64,000 bases of DNA, taken from Pseudonocardia alni (GTDB lineage: Bacteria; Actinomycetota; Actinomycetes; Mycobacteriales; Pseudonocardiaceae). The position numbers were made by a program, and so were the translations under genes. The stretch covers positions 5,270,001-5,334,000 of the forward strand of contig NZ_PHUJ01000003.1 in NCBI RefSeq assembly GCF_002813375.1, written 5' to 3'. A model generated the notes under the pieces. The model searched no databases and was not told the origin of the DNA. It saw only the letters and a list, made by a program, of their open reading frames with translations. Of this stretch, positions 33,428-42,271 are shown piece after piece; positions within the stretch are counted from its first letter, which is position 1, and each line of letters opens with the position of its first letter.

Positions 33428-34842
33428 GCGGCCCGTTCGGCGGGGACCCGGTCCTGGTCGCGGGGGCCGGTGTCTCCGGTCTCGCGGCCGCGACGGCCCT
33501 GGTGGCTGCGGGGGCCCGGGTGCTCCTGTCCGACGACCGCGCGGACGCGCTGTCCGCGCTGCCCGACGGTGTCGAGCCGTGGCGTGGCGGCGGGATCCCC
33601 GACGGGGTCCGCACCGTCGTCACCTCGCCCGGGCGCCGGCCGGACCACCCGCTGGTCGCCGAGGCCACCGGGCTCGGCGTCGAGGTCATCGGGGAGCCCG
33701 AGCTCGCCTGGCGGCTCGGCGCGCTGCGCGACACACCGCCGTCGTGGCTGGTCGTGACCGGCACCAACGGCAAGACCACCACCACCGAGATGCTCGCCGC
33801 GATCCTCGCGCGCGCCGGGGTCGACGCCGTCGCCTGCGGCAACATCGGCCACCCGGTGGTCACCGCGGTCGCGGGGGGCCACGCGGTGCTCGCGGTCGAG
33901 CTGTCGAGCTTCCAGCTGCACTGGTCGCCGTCGGTGCGCCCGGCCGCGGGCGTGGTGCTCAACGTCGCCGAGGACCACCTGGACTGGCACGGCGGGACGG
34001 ACGCCTACGCCGCGGCCAAGGCACGCGCGCTGCTGGGCGACGTCGCGGTCGGCGGGGTCGACGACCCCGTGGCCGCACGGCTGCTCGGGGAGTCCCCGGC
34101 ACCGCGACGCGTCGGGGTCACCCTCGGCCCGCCCGGACCGGAACAGCTCGGTGTCGCCGACGGGGTGCTGACCGACCGCGCGTTCGGCGGCGGGGCACTG
34201 CTGGCGGCCGACGCCGTCGTCCCCCCGGGGCCGCCCGGGATCACCGACGCGCTCGCCGCGGCCGCGTTGGCCCGCGCGCACGGTGTGGACCCGGAGCACA
34301 TCGGCGCCGCCCTGGCGGCGTTCACCCCCGGCCCGCACCGCAGCGCCCCGGCCGGCGAGCACGCCGGTGTCACCTACCTCGACGACTCCAAGGCCACCAA
34401 CCCGCACGCCGCCGGGGCCGCGCTGGCCGCCGTCGCCGCCCGGCGGCCCGGTGCCCGCGCCGTCTGGGTGGTCGGCGGGCTGCTCAAGGGTGTCGACCCG
34501 GCCGAGCTCGGCAGGCTCGCCGCCGCGCACGCCGAGCGGCTGGCGGGGATCGTCGTGATCGGGACGGACCGGACACCGATCGTCGAGGCGCTGACGCGAC
34601 ACGCACCCGGCCTCCCGGTCGAGGAGGTCGCGCCGGGACACGATGGTCCGATGGCGCCCTCCGACCTGCAGGACCCGATGCCGGCCGCGGTCCGCCGCGC
34701 GTCCGGCCTGGCCCGCCCCGGCGACGTCGTGCTGCTCGCCCCGGCCGCCGCCTCGATGGACCAGTTCCGCGACTACGCCCACCGCGGCGACGCGTTCGCC
34801 GCCGCCGTCGCCGGCCTGGCCGCGGCCGGGGTGTCCCGGTGA
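33424..34842 (+). CDS. murD: UDP-MurNAc-L-Ala:D-Glu ligase MurD
   Basis: 472 residues. The N-terminal Rossmann-like part has VLVAGAGVSGLAAATALVAAG, the ATP loop is VVTGTNGKTTTTEMLAAIL, followed by VELSSFQLHWS and LNVAEDHLDWHGG. The last domain has YLDDSKATNPHAA and VWVVGGLLKGVD. It adds D-glutamate to UDP-MurNAc-L-Ala. Both ends overlap the neighbours by 4 nt (GTGA with mraY, GTGA with ftsW). Confidence 0.97.
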   Translation: MSGPFGGDPVLVAGAGVSGLAAATALVAAGARVLLSDDRADALSALPDGVEPWRGGGIPDGVRTVVTSPGRRPDHPLVAEATGLGVEVIGEPELAWRLGALRDTPPSWLVVTGTNGKTTTTEMLAAILARAGVDAVACGNIGHPVVTAVAGGHAVLAVELSSFQLHWSPSVRPAAGVVLNVAEDHLDWHGGTDAYAAAKARALLGDVAVGGVDDPVAARLLGESPAPRRVGVTLGPPGPEQLGVADGVLTDRAFGGGALLAADAVVPPGPPGITDALAAAALARAHGVDPEHIGAALAAFTPGPHRSAPAGEHAGVTYLDDSKATNPHAAGAALAAVAARRPGARAVWVVGGLLKGVDPAELGRLAAAHAERLAGIVVIGTDRTPIVEALTRHAPGLPVEEVAPGHDGPMAPSDLQDPMPAAVRRASGLARPGDVVLLAPAAASMDQFRDYAHRGDAFAAAVAGLAAAGVSR

Positions 34843-36119
34843 GCCCGGCCGCGCCGGACCGCACGCTCGGTCAGGCCGCCGTGACCGGCACCCGCGGGGC
34901 CGTGCTGCGGCTGCGGCGCTGGCTGCGCCGCCCGCTGACCTCGCTGCACCTGATCCTCGGCGTCTTCGGGCTGCTGACCCTGTTCGGGCTGGTGATGGTG
35001 CTGTCCGCGTCGTCGGTCGGCGACGGCTCGTCGTACTCGGTGTTCACCCGTCAGCTGATGTTCTGCGCGGTCGGGCTGGTGCTGTTCTACGTGGGCCTGC
35101 GGGTCCCCCCGCGTCGCCTGCGCGCCGCGGCACCGGTACTGCTGATCATCGGCCTGGTCGCGCTGGTCCTGGTGCTGATCCCGGGGATCGGTGCGCTGCG
35201 CGGCGGCGCCCGGTCCTGGTTCGCGTTCGGCCCGGTCTCGCTGCAGCCGTCGGAGGGCGTGAAGATCGCGCTGACGCTGTGGGGCGCCCACGTGCTCGCC
35301 GCCCGCCGCGCCGTGATGCACCGCTGGAAGCACGCCCTCAACCCGGTCGTCCCGGTGACGCTGGTGATCTTCACGCTGCTCGTGCTGGAGCCCGACCTCG
35401 GTATGACGATCTCGGTCGGGATCATCATGCTCGCGCTGCTGTACTTCGGCGGCGCCCCGGTGAAGCTGCTCGCGCTGATCGCGGGCGGCGGCCTGGCCGG
35501 CGCGGTGATCCTCGGGCTGACCGCCGGGTACCGGGCCAGCCGGATCACGGCGTTCCTGTCGTCGTCGGCGGACCCGCTGGGCCCGGCCTACCAGGCGACG
35601 CAGGCGCTGTATGCGCTCGCCGACGGCGGCCTGTTCGGCGTCGGCCTCGGCCAGGGCCGGGCGAAGTGGGACTACCTGCCCAACGCCCACAACGACTTCA
35701 TCTTCGCGATCATCGGCGAGGAGCTGGGCCTGGTCGGGGCGGGCGCGGTACTCGCGCTCTTCGCGACGCTGGCCTACACCGGCATGCGGATCGCCGCCCG
35801 CAACACCGACCCGTGGCTGCGGATCGTCGTCGCGACGTCGACGGCGGGCATGGTCGTGCAGGCGTCGATCAACATCGGGTACGTCGTGGGACTGCTGCCG
35901 GTGACCGGGCTGCAGCTCCCGCTGATCTCCTCCGGCGGTACCTCGCTGGTGGTGACCATGTTCCTGTTCGGGCTGCTCACGAACGCGGCCCGGCACGAGC
36001 CGGAGGCGGTCGCCGCGCTCCGGAAGGACGGGCAGGGGCGGCTGGCGAAGCTGCTGCGCCTGCCGTTGCCGCAGCCCTACCGCGCACCGGCACCGGTGTC
36101 GCGGTGGGCGGCGCGCTAG
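34839..36119 (+). CDS. ftsW: SEDS peptidoglycan glycosyltransferase FtsW
   Basis: 426 residues with about ten membrane helices. Family signatures are GARSWFAFGPVSLQPSEGVKIAL, LEPDLGMTISVGIIM, YLPNAHNDFIFAIIGEELGL and LPLISSGGTSLVVTMFLFGLL. It polymerises lipid II at the septum in partnership with FtsI. GTG 34839 overlaps the MurD stop. A perfect inverted repeat follows the stop at once, before murG. Confidence 0.97.
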   Translation: MSPAAPDRTLGQAAVTGTRGAVLRLRRWLRRPLTSLHLILGVFGLLTLFGLVMVLSASSVGDGSSYSVFTRQLMFCAVGLVLFYVGLRVPPRRLRAAAPVLLIIGLVALVLVLIPGIGALRGGARSWFAFGPVSLQPSEGVKIALTLWGAHVLAARRAVMHRWKHALNPVVPVTLVIFTLLVLEPDLGMTISVGIIMLALLYFGGAPVKLLALIAGGGLAGAVILGLTAGYRASRITAFLSSSADPLGPAYQATQALYALADGGLFGVGLGQGRAKWDYLPNAHNDFIFAIIGEELGLVGAGAVLALFATLAYTGMRIAARNTDPWLRIVVATSTAGMVVQASINIGYVVGLLPVTGLQLPLISSGGTSLVVTMFLFGLLTNAARHEPEAVAALRKDGQGRLAKLLRLPLPQPYRAPAPVSRWAAR

Positions 36120-36121
36120 GG

Positions 36122-36144
36122 CGCTCCCACTCCGAGTGGGAGCG
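36122..36144. terminator. Perfect inverted repeat right after ftsW
   Basis: Eleven-bp arms (CGCTCCCACTC at 36122-36132 and GAGTGGGAGCG at 36134-36144) with one central base lie three bases after the ftsW stop. It may be an intra-operon attenuator; its arms contain CCCAC/GTGGG cores, so a MraZ-like or other protein site is also possible. Confidence 0.55.
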
Positions 36145-36176
36145 GACACGACGGACGACGCAAGGGGCACGAGAGC

Positions 36177-39100
36177 GTGACGGGTACGGATCAGACCGGC
36201 GGGAACGACGGCACCGGCTCGGGCCGGGAGCCCGGCCGGCGTCCGACCATGGGCGGCCGTGCTCCCGGGCCCCACGAGGTCCGGCCGGACGGTGTGGTCT
36301 TCGGTGGCCCGGACGGGGCGGGCGGCACGGGCGGCCGGCCGGGCTGGCCCACGGAGTCCCCGTCGGGTGCCGACCTGTTCGATGCCTCTGCTGCTCCGGA
36401 GTCCCCGTCGGCGCAGGTCCCCGCGTCGCAGCCGTCCGTGGAGCCGGGTCCGCGTGGCCCGCAGCGGCTGCCCGGTACCGGGTGGGACCCGCACGCGCAG
36501 TCCCGCCGCCCGGGCGCCCCCCGCAGCGGCGACGGGCCGCAGGGGACGAATGGCGTCGCGCACGGCGACCGCAGCGCGGCCCGGCCGGCGAACGGCGCCC
36601 CGCACGAGGGCCTCGGGTCCGACGGCGCCGACCGCCACGACGGCCCGCACACCGACGGCCCGCGGAACGGTGTCGCACGCAACGGTGCCGACCACCACGA
36701 CGCCCCGCGCACCGGTGACCTGCGCAACGGCACCCCGCAGAGCGCCGCACCGCAGAACGGTGCCCCCCGCAGCGGCGGCTCCCGGAACGGCGCCCCGCGC
36801 AACGGTGTCCCGCGCGGCGCTGCCGAGGGCGGGGACCAGGGCGCTCCGCAGGGCCCGAACGGCGTGTCCCACGGACCGGACGGCGTCGCTCCGGACGGTG
36901 GTCCGCGCGGCCTGGACGGCGCACCGCGACCCGCCGACGACGCCGGACAGCAGCCGGGCGGCCTGCCGCGCCGCCGGCCCGGGGGGCCGGTGCCGCCCGG
37001 AGCGATGCCGTCGCGTCCCGGCGCGGCCGACGACCTGTTCACCCCTCGCGGGAGCACCGGACGCAGAGGCCCGGACCCGACCCGGTCGGGTGCCCCGGCG
37101 GACGGCGTGCCGCGCACCGGCCCGGGGGAGGACGGCCCCGCCGCCGGCCCCGCACCCGCCGGTCCGGGGCCGCACGTCCCCGGCGCCCCGGCGACGGACA
37201 CCGGACCCACCGTCACCACGCCGCACACCACCGGACCACACGCGGCGGCCCCGCACGGCGCCGGCGTGAACGGTGCCGGCGTGAACGGTGCCGGCCTGAA
37301 CGGTGCTGCGCCCTCCGGCGCCGGTACCGACGGCACCCGGGCCCCCGGCGGCCGCAGCGACGCCGCCACCGGCCCGGACACGGTCGACACGACCGGACCG
37401 GACGCCGGGACGGGCCCGCAGCAGCCCGTCGCCGACGGCCGGGGCACCGCAGGGGCCGAGGACCCCACGGCGACCGACCCCGGTGGGAGCACCCCGCAGC
37501 GGACCGGCCCGCAGGAGCCCCGGCAGACCGGCCCGGCGACCCCGGGTCCGGACTCCACCGGATCCACCCCGGCCCGCCGGGAACAGTCGGCCGGCGAGCC
37601 GCCGACCGTCGCGCACCCCGCGGGCGACGCCGCCGCGCTCCCGGCCGCCGCCTCGGCGGACGCGCCGTCGGGCACCGGGTGGCAGCAGGCCCGGACCCCG
37701 TCGGCCCCGCAGCAGCGCCCGGCGCAGCCCGGCGAGCGTGAGCACGCCGGCGTCACCGCCACCGGTCCGCAGAGCGGGCCCGAGCCGGGCGCGCTGTCGG
37801 CGACCGGTCCCCGTGGCCCGGTCCCGCCGCACGGCAGGTCCGCCCCCGGTCCGTACGCGCCCGGACGTCCCGGCGCCGGTCCCCACGGCCCCGTCCCCGG
37901 TGGCCCCGGCCCGCAGCAGTTCGGGCGTCCCGGCCCGGCGGGCCCGAACGCCCTGACCGGCACCGGCCCGTACCGCCCCGCCGCCCCCGGACGGCAGAGC
38001 CTGGGACAGCAGGGCCCCGGGCAGCAGGGCCCCGGACAGCAGGGCCCCGGCACCGCCCGCCCGGGTCCGCAGGGTCCCGGTCCGCAGGCGCCGGGTCCAC
38101 AGGGCACCGCACGTCAGGGGCCCGGGTACGCGGGCCCCGGCCGACCGGGGACGGCGGGAACCGGGCCGTTCCGCCCGGTCGGCCCCGGCGGGTTCGGTCC
38201 GGCCGCCCCCGGCACCCCCGCGCCGTACGGCCCCGGCGGGCCCGGTGCACCGGGGTGGCAGGGCCCCGGTGGCCCGGTCGCACCCGGACCGCAGAGCCCG
38301 GTTGCCCCCCAGGGGCCCGGCGGTCCGCGGCCCCACGGCCTTCAGGGACCCGGCCCCCATGGACCCGGCCCTCAGCCGAACGGCCCGCAGCAGAACCCGC
38401 AGGGCGACGGCGTGCCCGGGCCCGGCGTGCCCGGACCCACCGGCCCCGACGCGACCCGCACCTTCGGCCCCGCCACCACGCGACCCGCGGGGGAGCAGGC
38501 GCCGGCGCCGGTGCGGGGCGGCCTGTCGGTCGTCGTCGCCGGGGGTGGGTCGGCCGGGCACATCGAGCCCGCGCTGGCCGTCGCCGACGCGATCCGGCGG
38601 CTCGTCCCGGGAGCCCGGGTCACCGCGCTCGGCACCGAGAAGGGCCTCGACACCCAGTTGATCCCGGCCCGCGGCTACCCGCTCGAGCTGATCCCGCCGG
38701 TGCCGCTGCCCCGCAAGCCCACCGCCGACCTGTTCAAGCTCCCCGGCAACGTCCGGGGCGCGGTGAAGCGGGTCCGGGAGGTGCTGGAGGCGGCGGAGGC
38801 CGACGTCGTCGTCGGGTTCGGCGGGTTCGTCTCGCTGCCCGCCTACCTCGGCGCCCGCGGCCGGGTGCCGATCGTCGTGCACGAGGCCAACGCCCGCGCC
38901 GGGCTCGCGAACAAGGTCGGCGCGCGGTTCGCCTCCGCCGTCTGCGTCGCGGTGCCCGGCACCGGACTCGCGAACGAGGAGGTGGTCGGGATGCCGCTGC
39001 GCCGCTCGATCACCACCCTGGACCGGGCGTCGCTGCGGCCGGAGGCCCGGACGTACTTCAACCTCCCCCCGCACGGCCCTGTGCTGCTGGTCTTCGGCGG

Positions 39101-39587
39101 CTCCCAGGGCTCCCGGACCCTGAACGACGCGGTCGCCGGGGCCCTGCCCGCCTTCACCGAGCGGGGCATCTCGGTCCTGCACGCGTACGGGAAGAACGGC
39201 ACCCCCGCCGACCCACGGCCCGGCTACGTGCCGGTGCCCTACATCGAGCGGATGGACCTCGCCTACGCCGCCGCGGACGTCGTCCTCGGCCGGTCCGGCA
39301 TGACCACCGTCGCCGAGCTCACCGCCGTCGGGCTGCCCGCGGTGTACGTGCCGCTGCCGCACGGCAACGGTGAGCAGGCGCTCAACGCCCGCCCGGTCGT
39401 CGAGGCCGGGGGCGGCAAGCTCGTGCAGGACGAGGACATGAACGGCGAACGCGCGATCGACGAGCTGATGCCGATGCTCACCGACCCCGACCTGGCCCTC
39501 GCGATGGGCCGCCGCGCCCGCGCCGCCGGGCACGGCGAGGCCGACGAGAAGATCGCCCGCATCGTCATGGAGGTGGCGGGCCGGTGA
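36177..39587 (+). CDS. murG: MurG with a giant disordered N-terminal extension
   Basis: 1136 residues as read from GTG 36177. Residues 1 to about 778 are almost only Gly, Pro, Ala, Asn, Thr, Ser, Asp, Arg and Gln. They hold units such as RNGAPRNGVPRG, three copies of NGAGV-type repeats (37261-37300) and GPGQQGPGQQGPG (38010-38050), with no Cys and no membrane helix. From about residue 779 a complete MurG follows: VVVAGGGSAGHIEPALAVA, VVGFGGFVSLPAYLG, VHEANARAGLANK, VFGGSQGSRTLND and LPHGNGEQALNARP. It adds GlcNAc to lipid I, forming lipid II. GTG 38511 would give a normal short MurG, but no good ribosome site precedes it, and the 2.3-kb frame is stop-free with strong coding GC3. The 4-nt overlap with murC is at the 3' end. 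Confidence 0.85.
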   Translation: MTGTDQTGGNDGTGSGREPGRRPTMGGRAPGPHEVRPDGVVFGGPDGAGGTGGRPGWPTESPSGADLFDASAAPESPSAQVPASQPSVEPGPRGPQRLPGTGWDPHAQSRRPGAPRSGDGPQGTNGVAHGDRSAARPANGAPHEGLGSDGADRHDGPHTDGPRNGVARNGADHHDAPRTGDLRNGTPQSAAPQNGAPRSGGSRNGAPRNGVPRGAAEGGDQGAPQGPNGVSHGPDGVAPDGGPRGLDGAPRPADDAGQQPGGLPRRRPGGPVPPGAMPSRPGAADDLFTPRGSTGRRGPDPTRSGAPADGVPRTGPGEDGPAAGPAPAGPGPHVPGAPATDTGPTVTTPHTTGPHAAAPHGAGVNGAGVNGAGLNGAAPSGAGTDGTRAPGGRSDAATGPDTVDTTGPDAGTGPQQPVADGRGTAGAEDPTATDPGGSTPQRTGPQEPRQTGPATPGPDSTGSTPARREQSAGEPPTVAHPAGDAAALPAAASADAPSGTGWQQARTPSAPQQRPAQPGEREHAGVTATGPQSGPEPGALSATGPRGPVPPHGRSAPGPYAPGRPGAGPHGPVPGGPGPQQFGRPGPAGPNALTGTGPYRPAAPGRQSLGQQGPGQQGPGQQGPGTARPGPQGPGPQAPGPQGTARQGPGYAGPGRPGTAGTGPFRPVGPGGFGPAAPGTPAPYGPGGPGAPGWQGPGGPVAPGPQSPVAPQGPGGPRPHGLQGPGPHGPGPQPNGPQQNPQGDGVPGPGVPGPTGPDATRTFGPATTRPAGEQAPAPVRGGLSVVVAGGGSAGHIEPALAVADAIRRLVPGARVTALGTEKGLDTQLIPARGYPLELIPPVPLPRKPTADLFKLPGNVRGAVKRVREVLEAAEADVVVGFGGFVSLPAYLGARGRVPIVVHEANARAGLANKVGARFASAVCVAVPGTGLANEEVVGMPLRRSITTLDRASLRPEARTYFNLPPHGPVLLVFGGSQGSRTLNDAVAGALPAFTERGISVLHAYGKNGTPADPRPGYVPVPYIERMDLAYAAADVVLGRSGMTTVAELTAVGLPAVYVPLPHGNGEQALNARPVVEAGGGKLVQDEDMNGERAIDELMPMLTDPDLALAMGRRARAAGHGEADEKIARIVMEVAGR

Positions 39588-40999
39588 GCGTGCTCTCCGA
39601 CCACGTCCACCTCATCGGGATCGGCGGCGCCGGGATGAGCGGGATCGCGCGGATCCTGCTCGCCCGCGGAGCGACCGTCTCCGGGTCCGACGCGCGGGAC
39701 TCCCGCACGGTCACCGCGCTGCGCGCGCTCGGCGCACGCGTCGAGACCGGGCACGACGCCGGCCACCTGCGCCACGGCGGCGAGACCCCGCCGACCGTGG
39801 TCGTCTCCACCGCGATCCGGGAGACCAACCCGGAGCTGGCCGCCGCCCGCGAGCGCGGCTACGACGTCGTCCACCGGGCGGTCGCACTGGCCGCGCTGAC
39901 CGAGGGACGGCGGCTGGTCGCCGTCGCCGGGACGCACGGCAAGACCTCGACGACGTCGATGGTCACCGTCGCCCTGCAGCACGCCGGGGCCGACCCGTCG
40001 TTCGCGATCGGCGGCGACCTGTCGGTGTCCGGGTCGGGCGCCCACCACGGGAGCGGCGACGTGTTCGTCGTCGAGGCCGACGAGAGCGACGGCTCGTTCA
40101 CCGCGTTCGCCCCGTCGGTCGCGATCGTCACCAACGTCGAGCCCGACCACCTCGACCACCACGGCGACGAGGCCGCCTACCGGGCGGTGTTCGAGCGGTT
40201 CCTGGAACGGCTCGTCCCCGGCGCGACGCTGGTCGCCTGCGTCGACGACCCGGGGGCCGCCGAGGTCGCGGTGCGGGCGGAGGAGTCGGGCGTCACCGTG
40301 CTGCGCTACGGCCGCACCGCGACCGGTCCGCACGACGCCCGGCTGCTCGAGTTCACCCCGGACGGCACCGGCTGCCGTGCGCGGTTCCGCACCGGCGACG
40401 CCGAGCACGAGCTCACCCTCGGCGTCCCGGGCGAGCACATGGTCCTCAACGCGCTCGGTGCGTTCCTCGCCGGCGTCGCCGTCGGGACCGACCCGGCCGT
40501 GCTGCTGGAGGGCCTCGCCGGGTTCGGCGGGGTGCAGCGCCGGTTCGAGTTCAAGGGCCGCGCCCGCGGCGTGTCGGTCTACGACGACTACGCCCACCAC
40601 CCCACCGAGGTCGCCGCCACCCTGCGCGCCGCCCGCGAGGCCGCGCCGGTCCGCGAGGGGCGACGCGGCCGCGTCCTGGTCGCGTTCCAGCCGCACCTGT
40701 ACTCCCGCACCCGGCTGTTCGCCGCCGGGTTCGGCGCGTCGCTGTCGCTGGCGGACGAGGTGATGGTGCTCGACGTCTACGGTGCCCGGGAGGATCCCGA
40801 ACCCGGCGTCGGTCCGGCGCTCATCACCGACGCGGTGACGTTGCCGGCCGGGCGGGTGCACCGAGCCCCCTCGTGGGAGCGGACACCCGCGGCGATCGCC
40901 GCGCTCGCGACCGACGGCGACGTCGTGATCACCATGGGCGCCGGTGACGTCACCGCGCTCGGGCCGGAGATCCTGCGGGAGCTCGCCGGCGAGGGGTGA
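39584..40999 (+). CDS. murC: UDP-MurNAc:L-Ala ligase MurC
   Basis: 471 residues. The N-terminal HLIGIGGAGMSGIARILLARG, the ATP loop VAVAGTHGKTSTTSMVTVAL, EADESDGSFTAF, EPDHLDHHGD and YDDYAHHPTEVAATLRAARE are typical MurC motifs. It adds the first amino acid to UDP-MurNAc in the cytoplasm. GTG 39584 overlaps the murG stop. Confidence 0.97.
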   Translation: MSVLSDHVHLIGIGGAGMSGIARILLARGATVSGSDARDSRTVTALRALGARVETGHDAGHLRHGGETPPTVVVSTAIRETNPELAAARERGYDVVHRAVALAALTEGRRLVAVAGTHGKTSTTSMVTVALQHAGADPSFAIGGDLSVSGSGAHHGSGDVFVVEADESDGSFTAFAPSVAIVTNVEPDHLDHHGDEAAYRAVFERFLERLVPGATLVACVDDPGAAEVAVRAEESGVTVLRYGRTATGPHDARLLEFTPDGTGCRARFRTGDAEHELTLGVPGEHMVLNALGAFLAGVAVGTDPAVLLEGLAGFGGVQRRFEFKGRARGVSVYDDYAHHPTEVAATLRAAREAAPVREGRRGRVLVAFQPHLYSRTRLFAAGFGASLSLADEVMVLDVYGAREDPEPGVGPALITDAVTLPAGRVHRAPSWERTPAAIAALATDGDVVITMGAGDVTALGPEILRELAGEG

Positions 41000-41033
41000 G
41001 CGCGCGACACGGCGGCGGCACAGCGGGGGCACG

Positions 41034-42047
41034 ATGAGCAGCGACGAGCAGGACACCGGAGACGACCGGGCCCGGGACGGTGCCCGGTCGCCGGGCCGCC
41101 GTGACCCCGAGCAGGAGCGCCGCGCCGCCGAGCGCGCCCGTCGCATCCGGGAGCGCCGCGCCGCCGAACGCCGTGCCGCCGCCGGGACCCCCGCCGCCGA
41201 CGGCCCCGACGAGCCCGAGGACGCCGGCGACCGGGCCGCCGACACCGGCGAGGTGGCCGAGCCGGCGGACCGGGGGAGCGGACGCGGCGCGGCTGCCGCG
41301 GTCCGGGAGCGCACGGCGGCCCGCGCGGTCGAACGGTCCCGCAGCCGCGACCCGCGCTACCGGCGCCGTCGCCTCGTCGCTCTGCTGGCCACCGCCGTCG
41401 TCGTGCTCCTCGGGGTGTCCGCGGCCGGCTGGTGGGCGCTGGGCCGGTACGGCCCCCCGGTGGCCACCGTGCGGGTCGACGGCACCCGCCAGATCCCCGT
41501 CCGCGACGTCGAGGCCGCCGCGGGCGACCAGACCGGTGTCCCGCTCGCCGCGGTCGACACCGACGGCGTCGCCGCCCGCGTGTCGGCCATCCCCGGCGTC
41601 GCCGCGGTGGAGGTCGACCGGTCCTGGCCGGACACCCTGGTGGTGGCCGTGACCGAACGCACCCCGGCCGCGCTGCTCGACACCCCGGACGGACCGAAGC
41701 TCGTCGACGTCGCCGGATTCGTCTACCGCGACGCCCCGCCCGACGTGCGGCTGCCCCGGCTCCAGCTGCCGCGCGTCGCCCCGGACGACCCCGCCACCCT
41801 CGCCGCGGTCGGTGTCCTGCAGGCACTGCCGGTCCCGGTCCGCGACCAGGTGCAGTCGCTGTCGCTCGGCGGGGGCGGATCCACTTTCGAGCTGGGGCTC
41901 ACCGAGGACCGGCGGGTCCTGTGGGGCCCGTGGCCGGACACCGACCGGACCGCCGCCCGGGCCCGGGTCCTCGGACCGGTGCTGCAGCGCGAGGGCGCCG
42001 TCTACGACGTCTCCAGCCCGTCGCTGGTCACCGTCCGGCAGCGCTGA
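41034..42047 (+). CDS. ftsQ: FtsQ division protein (POTRA domain)
   Basis: 337 residues. A charged, Arg/Glu/Ala-rich cytoplasmic N-terminus of about 110 residues (ERRAAERARRIRERRAAERR helix), one membrane helix (LVALLATAVVVLLGVSAAGWWAL), then a POTRA domain (VATVRVDGTRQIPVRDVEAAAG, VDRSWPDTLVVAVTERTPAAL) and the FtsQ beta domain. It links FtsL/FtsI/FtsW into the divisome. ATG 41034 lies 34 nt after murC. A hairpin follows the stop. Confidence 0.94.
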   Translation: MSSDEQDTGDDRARDGARSPGRRDPEQERRAAERARRIRERRAAERRAAAGTPAADGPDEPEDAGDRAADTGEVAEPADRGSGRGAAAAVRERTAARAVERSRSRDPRYRRRRLVALLATAVVVLLGVSAAGWWALGRYGPPVATVRVDGTRQIPVRDVEAAAGDQTGVPLAAVDTDGVAARVSAIPGVAAVEVDRSWPDTLVVAVTERTPAALLDTPDGPKLVDVAGFVYRDAPPDVRLPRLQLPRVAPDDPATLAAVGVLQALPVPVRDQVQSLSLGGGGSTFELGLTEDRRVLWGPWPDTDRTAARARVLGPVLQREGAVYDVSSPSLVTVRQR

Positions 42048-42080
42048 CCCGCCGCACCCGACCCGATGGTTGCGGCGGGT
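42047..42080. terminator. Inverted repeat after ftsQ
   Basis: ACCCGCCGCA (42047-42056) and TGCGGCGGGT (42071-42080) form a 10-bp stem with a 14-nt loop, starting at the last base of the ftsQ stop. It probably ends or weakens cluster readthrough before the separate ftsZ promoter. Confidence 0.55.
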
Positions 42081-42188
42081 GACCGTCCGACGACCGTGCG
42101 GGTTTCCACCGGCGGCGAGGTCGAACCACCCGGGCGGGGTGTTGTCGTCGTGCGGCGCGCCTGCTGGACCCGGGCACCGCACTCCACT

Positions 42189-42194
42189 TAGCGT
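42189..42194 (+). promoter_or_regulatory. Probable ftsZ -10 element
   Basis: TAGCGT matches TANNNT; a weak -35 (TGGACC at 42165-42170) sits 18 bp upstream. Start near 42201 would give a leader of about 70 nt before the ftsZ ATG with its GGAAGGTG ribosome site. Own promoters for ftsZ are common. Confidence 0.4.
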
Positions 42195-42271
42195 GCGCAC
42201 CCGAAGGCCCGGGGCACCCGGAGCTTGACCCACCCGAACCCCGGACCCCGAGCGACTGGAAGGTGCCGCGC

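Noticed and set aside
34773..39533. A 1586-residue open frame on the minus strand across ftsW and murG
   Set aside because: It mirrors the GC-rich coding of ftsW-murG, is Arg/Gly/Val-rich with no domain, and lies opposite well-supported genes.
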